A DNA stretch of 53,566 nucleotides from an uncultured Actinomycetes bacterium. Its GTDB lineage: Bacteria; Actinomycetota; Actinomycetes; Nanopelagicales; Nanopelagicaceae. The stretch is taken from positions 1 through 53,566 of the forward strand of contig CAIXHZ010000015.1 of assembly GCA_903919375.1 (NCBI GenBank). Reading direction: 5' to 3'. Shown in pieces: positions 35,004-43,516 of the stretch (position 1 is the first letter of the stretch; every line of letters starts with the position of its first letter). The notes beneath the pieces are model-generated. The model ran no database searches and was not told the DNA's origin. It saw nothing but the letters and a program-made list of their open reading frames with translations. The translations under genes and the position numbers were made by a program.

Positions 35004-36104
35004 CTACTCAATGATTCGCGAAAGCATCGGAATAGATACTTCATCGCGGGTAATTCCACCGTGATGGCCCACCATAGAAGACTCTTCCTTAACGCGCGCT
35101 GGATCGATCAAAATTATTTCCTCGTTAGCAATAGCAATCAGATCGCCCATGCGATCCTCGCTATCTATGGAAACATGCTCGCCAAAGAGATTGGCCGCAA
35201 TCGCTTCGGTGCGAGTAAATAGCGAGACTTTATTGCCGAGAGTTTCGCGCCAAATATCCTGCACTTGTGCGAGATCACTTTCCTCTACATAAATATGTCG
35301 TGCTCGTGGTTCGCCGGCGAGAAGCGAGACCTTGTCCATCAAGGGATTGCCTTCACCTAAGACGATCTTCTCCCCCGCATTAATCATGCCGTGATCAGCG
35401 CTCACCCAAAGTCGAGTGCCTGAAGGAAGTCCAGAAATTAATCCCGATATTAATTCGGCAACAATTCCTAACGCTGCCAGCCATTCTGGTGAACCGATCC
35501 CCGATTCATGGCCAGCATGATCGAGATTATTTAAGTAGAGATAGGTGTACGACGGCGCAGCATCGAGCGCTTTCTTCGCACCAGCAATGATGTCGGGAAT
35601 CGTATTTGCGCCCAGATAGTGGGCACCGCGAAGTGCTGCTTGCGTAAAGCCACTTCCTTCATAACGCTTAGCGGCAACATGCGTGACAGAGATACCTTGT
35701 GCAACAGCACGTTCAAAGAGCGTTGGTGTTCGCTGCCACATAACAGGATCAACGCGTTCATCCCATTTGAGTGAGTTGAGAATTCGTCCAGGTGTTCCAC
35801 TTCGAGGTACTCGAACGGTGTAACCAAGCATGCCGTGAACACCCGGTAAAACCCCGGTGCCGACGGAGGAGATATTTACGGCAGTGGTCGAAGGAAAGTG
35901 CGAAGCCAGTTCGCCTTGCGCGATGAGCTCGCCAAAGACGGGATAGGTGCGCGAATATTTACGGAGTAACTCCAGGCCCATGCCATCGATAAGGAGAAAG
36001 CATTCCCGCCCTGTGGGCGATTGACCAAGGCCTAAGTGATCGACCGCGCCCTCGAGATTGAGGGAGGCAAAGATCGATTCTGAAAACTGCGCCAGACCGT
36101 GCAT
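35004..36104 (-). CDS. Alkaline-phosphatase-superfamily phosphodiesterase/pyrophosphatase
   Basis: A 366-residue type I phosphodiesterase/nucleotide pyrophosphatase-like enzyme. LLIDGMG with Asp40, the nucleophile region FPSTTA with Thr73/74, DHAGHESG and SADHGM supply the two-metal site, and HHGG closes it. No signal peptide is present, so it is cytoplasmic. The ATG at 36104 is chosen because CAAGAT lies exactly 6 bases upstream; a longer frame extends into psuG antisense and is rejected. The substrate is unknown. Confidence 0.85.
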   Translation of the reverse strand: MHGLAQFSESIFASLNLEGAVDHLGLGQSPTGRECFLLIDGMGLELLRKYSRTYPVFGELIAQGELASHFPSTTAVNISSVGTGVLPGVHGMLGYTVRVPRSGTPGRILNSLKWDERVDPVMWQRTPTLFERAVAQGISVTHVAAKRYEGSGFTQAALRGAHYLGANTIPDIIAGAKKALDAAPSYTYLYLNNLDHAGHESGIGSPEWLAALGIVAELISGLISGLPSGTRLWVSADHGMINAGEKIVLGEGNPLMDKVSLLAGEPRARHIYVEESDLAQVQDIWRETLGNKVSLFTRTEAIAANLFGEHVSIDSEDRMGDLIAIANEEIILIDPARVKEESSMVGHHGGITRDEVSIPMLSRIIE

Positions 36105-36168
36105 GCGCCTATCTTGCCCTACTCGGAGCAGATCTGATTGGCACCGATGGGTGCGGTAATCTCCCCTC
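36105..36168. promoter_or_regulatory. Divergent leaderless-type promoters of the phosphodiesterase and psuG
   Basis: On minus, CAAGAT at 36111-36116 is 6 bases before the phosphodiesterase ATG. On plus, TAATCT at 36157-36162 is 6 bases before the psuG ATG. Unlike metF/crtE and glgC/glgA, these boxes are 40 bases apart and can be used independently. Confidence 0.55.
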
Positions 36169-37056
36169 ATGATTAGATTTTCTGACGAAGTCCTCGAAGC
36201 GCAGAGTGCAGGTCGCCCGATTGTGGCCTTGGAATCAACCATCATCAGCCACGGCCTTCCTCGCCCTCGCAACTTCGAGGTAGCTGTTGAAGTCGAAGCC
36301 ATTGTGCGCGAGACCGGCGCAACTCCTGCAACGATCGCACTGATCGATGGCGCTATTCATGTGGGATTAGAAAGCAGCCAACTCGATCGCATCGCCAATG
36401 ATGACAACATCGTTAAGGCATCCACTCGTGATTTAGCGATCATTCAGGCGACTAAGCAATCAGCTGCGACCACAGTCGCTGCAACTGCACACATTGCTCA
36501 CCTTGCGGGAATTTCTGTATTCGCTACGGGCGGACTTGGTGGTGTCCACCGCGGCCATACCTACGATGAATCTGCTGACCTTCAGGCACTGGCCACCTTG
36601 CCGATCGCCATCGTCTGCGCGGGTGTGAAATCTATTTTGGATGTTGCCGGAACGTTAGAGCGCCTCGAAACTTTTGCCGTGCCGGTCTTGGGTTACAAGA
36701 CCAATAAATTCCCAGGCTTCTATCTCACGGATTCGGGGTTTGAAATTGAGCATCGAGTCGACTCGGTCGCGGAAATCGCGGCAATCTGGAAGAACCGTCC
36801 AGCTCTCAAAACAAACCATTGCGCAATCGTTGTTACCAATCCTGTGAAGAATCAGATGGACCTGGCGCTGCATAATCAAATATTGAATGATGGCCTCGCC
36901 GCTGCAGAGAAGAACCACATCACTGGTAAAGCTGTCACGCCTTTCCTTCTCGAATATTTCCATACCGCAAGCAAGGGCGAATCGCTTCGAGTCAATATCG
37001 ACATCATTAAGTCCAACTCACAATTAGCGGCTGAAATCGCTATCGCACTCAAGTAA
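36169..37056 (+). CDS. psuG: Pseudouridine-5'-phosphate glycosidase
   Basis: A 295-residue PsuG that splits pseudouridine 5'-phosphate into uracil and ribose 5-phosphate. Family motifs include ALESTIISHGLPRPRN (20-35), ATGGLGGVHRG and CAGVKSILD with the catalytic lysine, and GYKTNKFPGFY. Length fits. A PfkB kinase gene follows after 12 bases, the usual psuG-psuK pairing for pseudouridine salvage from RNA. Confidence 0.95.
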   Translation: MIRFSDEVLEAQSAGRPIVALESTIISHGLPRPRNFEVAVEVEAIVRETGATPATIALIDGAIHVGLESSQLDRIANDDNIVKASTRDLAIIQATKQSAATTVAATAHIAHLAGISVFATGGLGGVHRGHTYDESADLQALATLPIAIVCAGVKSILDVAGTLERLETFAVPVLGYKTNKFPGFYLTDSGFEIEHRVDSVAEIAAIWKNRPALKTNHCAIVVTNPVKNQMDLALHNQILNDGLAAAEKNHITGKAVTPFLLEYFHTASKGESLRVNIDIIKSNSQLAAEIAIALK

Positions 37057-37068
37057 TTTACCTTTCCC

Positions 37069-37968
37069 ATGCCACGCATTCTCTGTATCGGCGACATCAT
37101 GCTCGATGTCACTGCCATTTTGACTCGCAATATTGAAATTGGCGTAGAGACGCGATCAAAAATAAGTACGCAAGGCGGAGGGGCAGCAGCAAATGTGGCT
37201 TCGTGGCTTTCGGCTCACGGGACTTCGGCTTACTTAATTGCTCGCGTGGGCGAGGATGCTGCAGGGCGAGTTCTTCTCGAGGAGCTAGATCGCTTTGGTG
37301 TCGAACACGGCAACCGCGTTATCGCAGGTGCCAACACCGGCGTTGTCATGGTGCTAGTTGATCCACTCGGCGAGCGCACCATGTTCCCTGACTCCGGCGC
37401 CAATGCCGGGCTTGGTCCAGCCGATCTTCCCGAACTCAATAGTTTTGATGCAATTTACTTATCGGGCTATCCCCTACTCAATCCGATTTCGCGGCCAGGA
37501 GTCTTAGAGATCATCGCTTTGGCAAAGACGGCGAACCTTCCGATTATTTTCGACCCTTCAACAGTAGGCGTCTTGCTTGAAGTCGGGGTCGCACAAGTGC
37601 GCGAATGGTTGCAATTGATGGATGCAGTAATCCTCAATGAAGAAGAGGCACAATTCCTTTCAGGTAAAGCCAACCCAATAGAAGCGGCAGCTGACCTGCT
37701 CACGCTCACTACAACTGTTGTTATCAAGCGGGGATCTAATGGCGCACTCGGCCAAAACCGCGGTGGCCAACTCATTCAAGTCCCAGCCTTTCCAGCCACG
37801 GTGGTAAATACCACTGGCGCGGGTGACGCCTTTGCAGCCGGTTTCATTGAATTTTGGGCCAACCCAGCGAAATCAGAGAATCTCATCGGCGCGCTGACTC
37901 GGGGGGCAGAACTTGGGGCAGCCTGTGTCGCACTTATCGGGGCCCGCCCGCTTGTCGCTCCCCAGTAA
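37069..37968 (+). CDS. PfkB family kinase, probable pseudouridine kinase
   Basis: A 299-residue ribokinase-fold sugar kinase. The N-terminal GGGAAANVA (36-44) and the C-terminal anion hole NTTGAGDAFAAGF with catalytic base Asp253 are present. Placement right after psuG favours pseudouridine kinase, feeding pseudouridine 5'-phosphate to PsuG. Sequence alone does not exclude ribose or another nucleoside. It lies 12 bases after psuG and 28 before parC. Confidence 0.82.
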   Translation: MPRILCIGDIMLDVTAILTRNIEIGVETRSKISTQGGGAAANVASWLSAHGTSAYLIARVGEDAAGRVLLEELDRFGVEHGNRVIAGANTGVVMVLVDPLGERTMFPDSGANAGLGPADLPELNSFDAIYLSGYPLLNPISRPGVLEIIALAKTANLPIIFDPSTVGVLLEVGVAQVREWLQLMDAVILNEEEAQFLSGKANPIEAAADLLTLTTTVVIKRGSNGALGQNRGGQLIQVPAFPATVVNTTGAGDAFAAGFIEFWANPAKSENLIGALTRGAELGAACVALIGARPLVAPQ

Positions 37969-37984
37969 ATAGCCTTGGGGTTGG

Positions 37985-37996
37985 CAAGATACCCCC
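37985..37996 (+). promoter_or_regulatory. Leaderless-type promoter of the topoisomerase A gene
   Basis: CAAGAT at 37985-37990 is followed by 6 bases and the ATG at 37997. The same hexamer and spacing occur before the phosphodiesterase gene at 36104. No ribosome site is present. Confidence 0.5.
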
Positions 37997-39493
37997 ATGG
38001 CAAAAACACCCAAAGCCGTTCTTCCTAAACCAGGCGAGAACCCCGGTCGCATCGTCGACATTGATGTTTCGCAGGAGATGTCTGATTCCTTCCTGGAATA
38101 CGCCTACTCGGTAATTTATTCACGCGCCCTTCCCGATGCCCGTGATGGCCTCAAGCCGGTACAACGCCGCATCCTTCATCAGATGTCGGATATGGGACTT
38201 CGCCCCGACAAGGGCCATGTGAAGTGCGCCCGCGTAGTTGGCGAAGTCATGGGAAAGCTGCACCCGCACGGCGATGGTGCGATCTACGATGCGATGGTCC
38301 GTATGGCTCAAAACTTCTCGATGCGCTTGCCACTGATCGATGGCCATGGAAACTTCGGCTCACTCGATGCCGGTCCAGCTGCCATGCGTTACACCGAATC
38401 TCGCCTTGCCACCCCTGCCATGGCAATGGTCAACGAATCGGATGAAGATACCGTTGATTTCGGTGCCAACTACGATGGCCAGCTCCTTGAGCCAGTCGTT
38501 CTCCCTGCTGCATTCCCGAATCTTTTAGTCAATGGTGCCACTGGCATCGCTGTGGGCATGGCTACAAATATGCCACCACATAACCTTGGTGAAGTTATTC
38601 AAGCCACCAAGCACTTGATCGAAAACCCTAAAGCGACCCTTAAAGCGCTTATGAAATTTGTTCCAGCTCCAGATTTCCCTACTGGTGGCGAAATCGTTGC
38701 TCGCGAAGGAATTGCTGAGGCCTACGAATCTGGCCGCGGATCATTTAAAGTTCGCGCAACAGCCGTCATTGAAAAAGTTACTTCTCGCAAAATGGGAATC
38801 GTTATTACTGAGTTCCCTTACAACATCGGTCCCGAGAAGATCGTGGAAAAGATTGCCGATCTCGTTAAAGCCAAGAAGATTCTTGGTATCTCCGACATCA
38901 TCGACCTCTCTGATGGTCAGCAAGGCACCAAAGTCGTCATTGAAATTAAAAATGGCCACGAGCCAGAGGACATCTTGGAAAAGCTCTACAAGCTCACTCC
39001 TATGGAAGATCAGTTCTCTATCAACGCTGTTGCCCTTGTTAATGGCAAGCCACTGACACTTGGACTTAAAGAACTCTTGCAGGTCTTTATCGATCACCGC
39101 ATCGAAGTTGTTCGTCGCCGCTCCGAGTATCGCAAGGGTAAGGCTGAAGCTCGCCTCACGCTTGTTGATGGTTTACTGAAGGCGATTATCGATATCGATA
39201 AGGTCATCAAGATCATCCGCGCATCTGATGATGCAGCAACAGCCAAGGAAGCGCTCATCAAGAGCTTCAAACTAAACGACGAGCAGGCCACCTACATCTT
39301 AGATATGCCACTTCGCCGCCTGACCAAGATGAGCAAGCTCGAACTCGAAACCGAGCAATCAGAGCTCTCCAAGACGATTGCTGCTCTCAAGAAGCTCCTC
39401 TCGTCCGAAGAGAACATTAAGGCGCAGGTATCAAAGGAACTCGATGAGGTCGGCAAGGCATTTGCTACCCCTCGCCGTACCCGCCTGGCCTAA
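37997..39493 (+). CDS. parC: Topoisomerase IV subunit A lacking the C-terminal domain
   Basis: A 498-residue type IIA topoisomerase A subunit. The winged-helix core has Arg131 and catalytic Tyr132 (MRYTESRLA), preceded by [19 protein letters not shown] in which Gly94 sits where GyrA has Ser83. The tower and coiled-coil end at [10 protein letters not shown], exactly where the beta-propeller domain of ParC/GyrA would begin. Family members usually run to about 750-850 residues. The stop is followed at once by a strong terminator and the convergent parE, so the domain is not downstream. It would pair with ParE to relax or decatenate DNA. Confidence 0.92.
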   Translation: MAKTPKAVLPKPGENPGRIVDIDVSQEMSDSFLEYAYSVIYSRALPDARDGLKPVQRRILHQMSDMGLRPDKGHVKCARVVGEVMGKLHPHGDGAIYDAMVRMAQNFSMRLPLIDGHGNFGSLDAGPAAMRYTESRLATPAMAMVNESDEDTVDFGANYDGQLLEPVVLPAAFPNLLVNGATGIAVGMATNMPPHNLGEVIQATKHLIENPKATLKALMKFVPAPDFPTGGEIVAREGIAEAYESGRGSFKVRATAVIEKVTSRKMGIVITEFPYNIGPEKIVEKIADLVKAKKILGISDIIDLSDGQQGTKVVIEIKNGHEPEDILEKLYKLTPMEDQFSINAVALVNGKPLTLGLKELLQVFIDHRIEVVRRRSEYRKGKAEARLTLVDGLLKAIIDIDKVIKIIRASDDAATAKEALIKSFKLNDEQATYILDMPLRRLTKMSKLELETEQSELSKTIAALKKLLSSEENIKAQVSKELDEVGKAFATPRRTRLA

Positions 39494-39507
39494 CCAGTAG
39501 TTATGAG

Positions 39508-39538
39508 AAAAGCCCCAGCCAATTGGTCGGGGCTTTTT
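39508..39538. terminator. Bidirectional terminator between parC and parE
   Basis: AAAAGCCCC and GGGGCTTTT pair around a further CCAATTGG palindrome (39519-39526). T-runs lie at the 3' side on both strands. It sits between the two convergent stops and can end both transcripts. Confidence 0.88.
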
Positions 39539-39557
39539 CACTATCTCGTTACAGCAA

Positions 39558-41642
39558 TTAGGCGTCGATACGCTCGCGATCGATCTCAGCAGAGGAGATA
39601 AATTCTTTACGAGGAGCTACTTCGTTGCCCATAAGCAGTTCGAAGATCGCTTCTGCGGCTACGGCATCGTTCATTGTTACTCGACGTAAGGTGCGCTGCT
39701 CAGGATCCATGGTGGTCTCGCGGAGCTGATCTGCATCCATTTCGCCAAGACCTTTGTAACGCTGGATTGGTTCTTTCCAGCGCTTGCCGGCTTTGGTCAA
39801 TTCAGCAGTGAGCTTCTTCATTTCATCATCAGAATATGTGTAATGAACTTCCCCGCGCTTTCCACCAACGACATCAATGCGATGGAGTGGTGGGATTGCA
39901 GCAAAGACGCGACCATCTTCAATCAGTGGACGCATGTAGCGATAGAGCAGGGTGAGCAAGAGGCAACGAATATGGGCGCCGTCTACGTCAGCATCTGACA
40001 TCAGGATAACGCGACCGTAGCGAGCATCATCGAGGGTAAAGGAGCGGCCAGAGCCAGCGCCAATGACCTGAATGATTGACGCACATTCATTGTTTTCGAG
40101 CATCTGTGAGAGCGATGCCTTTTGAACATTCAAAATCTTTCCGCGAATCGGCAAGATCGCCTGGAATTCAGAGTTGCGAGCAGCCTTGGTAGTGCCGAGC
40201 GCTGAATCGCCCTCGACGATGAAGAGCTCGGTGCGAGCGGTGTCATCGGAGCGGCAATCTGAGAGCTTGGTAGGAAGTGATGATGACTCGAGTGCATTCT
40301 TGCGACGCTGAAGATCTTTATGAGCACGCGCCGAAATACGAGTACGAGATGCCTGCGCCGCTTTCTCCAGGGCAGCTTTACCGGTCGCTTTTTCGATGCG
40401 CTTGGTGGTTGCGAAGAAGTTCTTCATCTCCTCAGCAACAACAGTGGCAACGATCTTGGTCGCAGCGGCAGTTCCAAGAACTTCCTTAGTCTGACCCTCG
40501 AACTGTGGCTCAGACATACGAACTGTTACGACAGCGGTGAGGCCTTCCATCACGTCATCCTTGATGACATCGGCTTCATTGTTCTTCAGTGTTTTGGTGG
40601 CACGAAGTGCGTCATTGAAAACTTTGGTGATCGCTCGCTCAAATCCTTGAACGTGAGCTCCGCCCTTTGGGGTAGAAATAATATTTACAAATGAGGAGAG
40701 CGTGGTGTCATAACCATTGCCCCATTGCATCGCGATATCGACGCCCATTTCGCGATCAACTTCTGTCGGCATCATGTGGCCCTTTTCATCCAAGACCGGA
40801 ACAGTCTCGGTGTATGTGCCAGTGCCGGAGATGCGAATAACTTCACCGATCTGCTCATCGGGGCGAAGGAAAGAACAGAACTCAGAGATTCCACCTTTAT
40901 GGAAGAAAGTCTCAGAACTCTTGGTCTTGGTGCGATTATCGTTAACGATCAGAGTGAGGCCGGGAACAAGGTAGGAAGTCTGACGCGCGCGAGCGTGAAT
41001 ATCTTCGATGTTGAGTTCTGCCTCTTTAAGGAAGATCTGCTTATCTGCCCAGTATTTAATGCGGGTACCCGTTACTTTGGCAGCAACTTTGCCAATGACG
41101 CGAAGACCTGACTTCTCCTCGAAGGGAGCCTTAGGACCATCCCCATCGAAAATTCCTGGAGTTCCGCGTTGGAAACTCATCCAATAAATCTTGCCATCAC
41201 GATCAACTTCAACATCGAGGCGAGAAGAGAGCGCATTTACTACTGAAGCACCCACGCCGTGCAGACCGCCGGATGCGGCATAGGAGCCGCCGCCGAACTT
41301 TCCACCTGCGTGCAGCTTGGTCATAACAACTTCAACGCCCGTGAGGCCAGTCTTAGGTTCCTTGTCGACAGGAATACCGCGGCCATCATCATGGACTTCG
41401 ACCGAGCCATCGGACTCGAGATTAATTTCAATTTTCTTGCAGTGGCCCGCCAATGACTCGTCGACTGAGTTATCGATAATTTCCCAGAGGCAGTGCATGA
41501 GACCGCGGGAGTCGGTGGTACCGATATACATACCAGGGCGCTTGCGAACGGCGTCAAGGCCTTCGAGTACGGCTAGGTCCTTAGCGGAGTATCCATTAGC
41601 AGTTGTCTCTGCCTTGTCATCTGTCTTAGTTTCTTTAGCCAC
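39558..41642 (-). CDS. parE: Topoisomerase IV subunit B
   Basis: A 694-residue ATPase subunit. The GHKL ATPase domain shows RKRPGMYIGTT, the N-box EIIDNSVDE, DDGRGIP and GGLHGVGASVVNALS; the transducer follows; the TOPRIM part has IVEGDSA and SDADVDGAHIR; the C-terminus has QRYKGLGEMD. I place the start at GTG 41642, since TAACCT lies 8 bases upstream and the protein then opens MAKETKTDD. A longer frame back to 41897 adds 85 non-homologous residues. It converges on parC, the reverse of the usual same-strand order. Confidence 0.94.
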   Translation of the reverse strand: MAKETKTDDKAETTANGYSAKDLAVLEGLDAVRKRPGMYIGTTDSRGLMHCLWEIIDNSVDESLAGHCKKIEINLESDGSVEVHDDGRGIPVDKEPKTGLTGVEVVMTKLHAGGKFGGGSYAASGGLHGVGASVVNALSSRLDVEVDRDGKIYWMSFQRGTPGIFDGDGPKAPFEEKSGLRVIGKVAAKVTGTRIKYWADKQIFLKEAELNIEDIHARARQTSYLVPGLTLIVNDNRTKTKSSETFFHKGGISEFCSFLRPDEQIGEVIRISGTGTYTETVPVLDEKGHMMPTEVDREMGVDIAMQWGNGYDTTLSSFVNIISTPKGGAHVQGFERAITKVFNDALRATKTLKNNEADVIKDDVMEGLTAVVTVRMSEPQFEGQTKEVLGTAAATKIVATVVAEEMKNFFATTKRIEKATGKAALEKAAQASRTRISARAHKDLQRRKNALESSSLPTKLSDCRSDDTARTELFIVEGDSALGTTKAARNSEFQAILPIRGKILNVQKASLSQMLENNECASIIQVIGAGSGRSFTLDDARYGRVILMSDADVDGAHIRCLLLTLLYRYMRPLIEDGRVFAAIPPLHRIDVVGGKRGEVHYTYSDDEMKKLTAELTKAGKRWKEPIQRYKGLGEMDADQLRETTMDPEQRTLRRVTMNDAVAAEAIFELLMGNEVAPRKEFISSAEIDRERIDA

Positions 41643-41859
41643 GGTGGCTGAGGTTATCGCCTCATCTCCTGAAAATCGGGCATATTGCCCATCGATCCCC
41701 CATATTTTTCCACTGAGGAATATCTCACACGAAATTGGACACTCCCGAGCGTGAAAAAGTCCCATTCGAGGAGCGGGGAATAAAGCAGACATGGTTGACT
41801 GTTCCCCTAGATGAAAGCAGCTGCCAAGAGTTGGCGCTGATTGAGCCACAGGGAGTGAC
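41643..41859. promoter_or_regulatory. Divergent region parE / DUF7455
   Basis: A 217-base gap and the longest here. On minus, TAACCT (41651-41656) lies 8 bases before the parE GTG. On plus, a GGGAG site is 4 bases before the DUF7455 ATG and a short CCAA/TTGG hairpin lies around 41823-41836. The rest shows no gene I can support. Confidence 0.45.
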
Positions 41860-42075
41860 ATGACCGAGCAGATGATCCTCGAAACAACACCTCTCAACGC
41901 TGTTGATCGTTGCGATCGTTGCGGAGCTCAAGCCTATGTTCGAGCCACTCTCCTCTCCGGCGGCGAACTTCTCTTCTGCGCACATCACGCTAAGGAGTAT
42001 TCCGAAGGCCTCAAGAAGGTAGCTCAAGATATTTACGATGAGAGCCAGAAGCTCGTGGAGTCTGAATCTCACTAA
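41860..42075 (+). CDS. DUF7455 small zinc-ribbon-like protein
   Basis: A 71-residue protein conserved in Actinobacteria, often beside parE or a sigma-factor gene. Cys18 and Cys21 (CDRCG) and Cys40 with His42/His43 (FCAHHAKE) could bind one metal ion. A helical acidic C-terminus follows. GGGAG precedes the ATG by 4 bases. A perfect-palindrome terminator lies 30 bases after the stop. The function is unknown. Confidence 0.85.
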   Translation: MTEQMILETTPLNAVDRCDRCGAQAYVRATLLSGGELLFCAHHAKEYSEGLKKVAQDIYDESQKLVESESH

Positions 42076-42104
42076 CCTTTCACCGGCCTCGGCGGCCAGA
42101 TGAG

Positions 42105-42130
42105 AAAAGGAGCCCTAGGGCTCCTTTTTT
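42105..42130 (+). terminator. Palindromic rho-independent terminator after DUF7455
   Basis: A perfect 16-base palindrome GGAGCCCTAGGGCTCC (42109-42124) is flanked by AAAA and six T. The hairpin forms with a small CTAG loop. It ends the DUF7455 transcript just before the next promoter. Confidence 0.88.
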
Positions 42131-42151
42131 ATTGCCTTTCAAAGCGTGTCT

Positions 42152-42163
42152 TATGATCAGATC
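42152..42163 (+). promoter_or_regulatory. Leaderless-type promoter of the LamG-like secreted protein
   Basis: TATGAT at 42152-42157 is a near-consensus -10 box and is followed by exactly 6 bases and ATG 42164. This decides the start, since an in-frame ATG at 42146 would lie upstream of the box. Confidence 0.62.
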
Positions 42164-43513
42164 ATGAGGCGGTTAGCAATCACGTTCGCAAGCGTACTGC
42201 TTCTAACGCTGCTCCCTTCTCAATTTGATGTCTCTGAGGCTGCCCCCATCTTGACTAATCCCACCCCACTCGTGGAGTACCGCGGAAGCGGAATTTCAAG
42301 TTCTGGAATGACTGACTCGACTGGACTCATGAATGCAAGTTTCTACAACTCCCCCAGCGTTTCAAATGGTGTCGTCACATTTAATGGGAGCAATCAATAT
42401 GCCATCACCAACTCAAATCTCTCGGGAAGCTTTAGCAGTCTAGGTGCAGGGCTAGAGCGAAATGTTTCAATTTTCGTCTATATCTACCCGATGGCTGATG
42501 GAACCATTGTCGATGAGTTAAGTTCCACTACTCAAAGCGTTGGTTGGCATGACACGCAAATTGAGCTTGCTGGTGGGACTTTGAAATTTCGAGTGTGGAG
42601 TTGCAGTGGGGTGAGTTCATCGATTCCCATCACCTTAAATACATGGAACTACGTGGGATTTACTTACAACTATTCCACTACAACTCTCACTGCATACGTC
42701 AATGGAACTCAAGCAGGACAGAACACAAGTTGTAGCAGGCAGACACCTTGGAATGACGGAAGTTCGAGCCTCTTTTATGGGCTTGGAACAAGTTCCACAA
42801 CAAACTTAGGGTCAGGCGCAAACGGTAATTTCAAATTGGCCCAATTCGACCTTTTTTCAACCCCTCTCACTTCGTCGCAAGTGACCTCGGCCTATAACGC
42901 AACGACGTCCAATTTCAATCCGCTTGCAACACCCAGTGCGCCGACCGTCACTGCAATTGGAGCCACAACTGCCACTGTCGCAGATACCGCCGTCGCAAAT
43001 GCGTCTTCGTATCTCATCTCCCGCTTTGCAAACGATGGAACAACTCTGCTCGAGACGAAAACCGCAACATCGGCTGCGATCGCAACCGGCACTACCTTTA
43101 CAGGGCTATCGCCCAGTTCAACCTACGTTATGAAAGTAACTGCGATAGGTGATGGCGTAAATTATGGAAATTCTGCCCTGGGTGCTGGTACCACATTTAC
43201 AACTGCAAATGGTGCTACCTCTTTGACCTTAGCGCTATCCGGCGGTGGCACGACCGCTACTTATCGTCAATCAATCCTTCTCATAGCTAGCGTGAGCAAT
43301 CCTGGTTATGTCACGTTCTATTTCAAAGGGCGCCGTATCCCCGGATGTATCAAAATACTTTCGACTGCAGGTGCAGCAACCTGTAATTGGAAGCCAAGTG
43401 TGCACGGACAAATTTATATAACTGCGCAGTTAAACCCAACTGGAGCGGGATATAACCCAAGTTCGTCGACATCACCACTACTAACAATAAACGCCCGCGC
43501 AAATACTCGTTAA
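42164..43513 (+). CDS. Secreted LamG/ConA-like, Fn3 and Ig-like module protein
   Basis: A 449-residue exported protein. A signal peptide MRRLAITFASVLLLTLL ends near residue 26. Residues of about 30-235 resemble a concanavalin-type LamG domain, with FNGSNQYAI, a WHDTQIEL strand, LNTWNYVGFTY and VNGTQAGQ. A fibronectin III-like domain covers about 245-345 (PSAPTVTAIGATTATV). The last 99 residues (351-449) form a module with VTFY, IPGC (Cys395), Cys407 and WKPSVH, shared with the opposing gene. No anchor is visible. It probably binds glycan or sits at the surface, but the function is unknown. Confidence 0.78.
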   Translation: MRRLAITFASVLLLTLLPSQFDVSEAAPILTNPTPLVEYRGSGISSSGMTDSTGLMNASFYNSPSVSNGVVTFNGSNQYAITNSNLSGSFSSLGAGLERNVSIFVYIYPMADGTIVDELSSTTQSVGWHDTQIELAGGTLKFRVWSCSGVSSSIPITLNTWNYVGFTYNYSTTTLTAYVNGTQAGQNTSCSRQTPWNDGSSSLFYGLGTSSTTNLGSGANGNFKLAQFDLFSTPLTSSQVTSAYNATTSNFNPLATPSAPTVTAIGATTATVADTAVANASSYLISRFANDGTTLLETKTATSAAIATGTTFTGLSPSSTYVMKVTAIGDGVNYGNSALGAGTTFTTANGATSLTLALSGGGTTATYRQSILLIASVSNPGYVTFYFKGRRIPGCIKILSTAGAATCNWKPSVHGQIYITAQLNPTGAGYNPSSSTSPLLTINARANTR

Positions 43514-43516
43514 TTT

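Noticed and set aside
36105-36302. N-terminal extension of the phosphodiesterase
   Set aside because: Antisense to psuG and without family similarity.
41643-41897. N-terminal 85-codon extension of parE
   Set aside because: Non-homologous residues before a GTG that has a TAACCT box 8 bases upstream; the shorter protein has the usual start.
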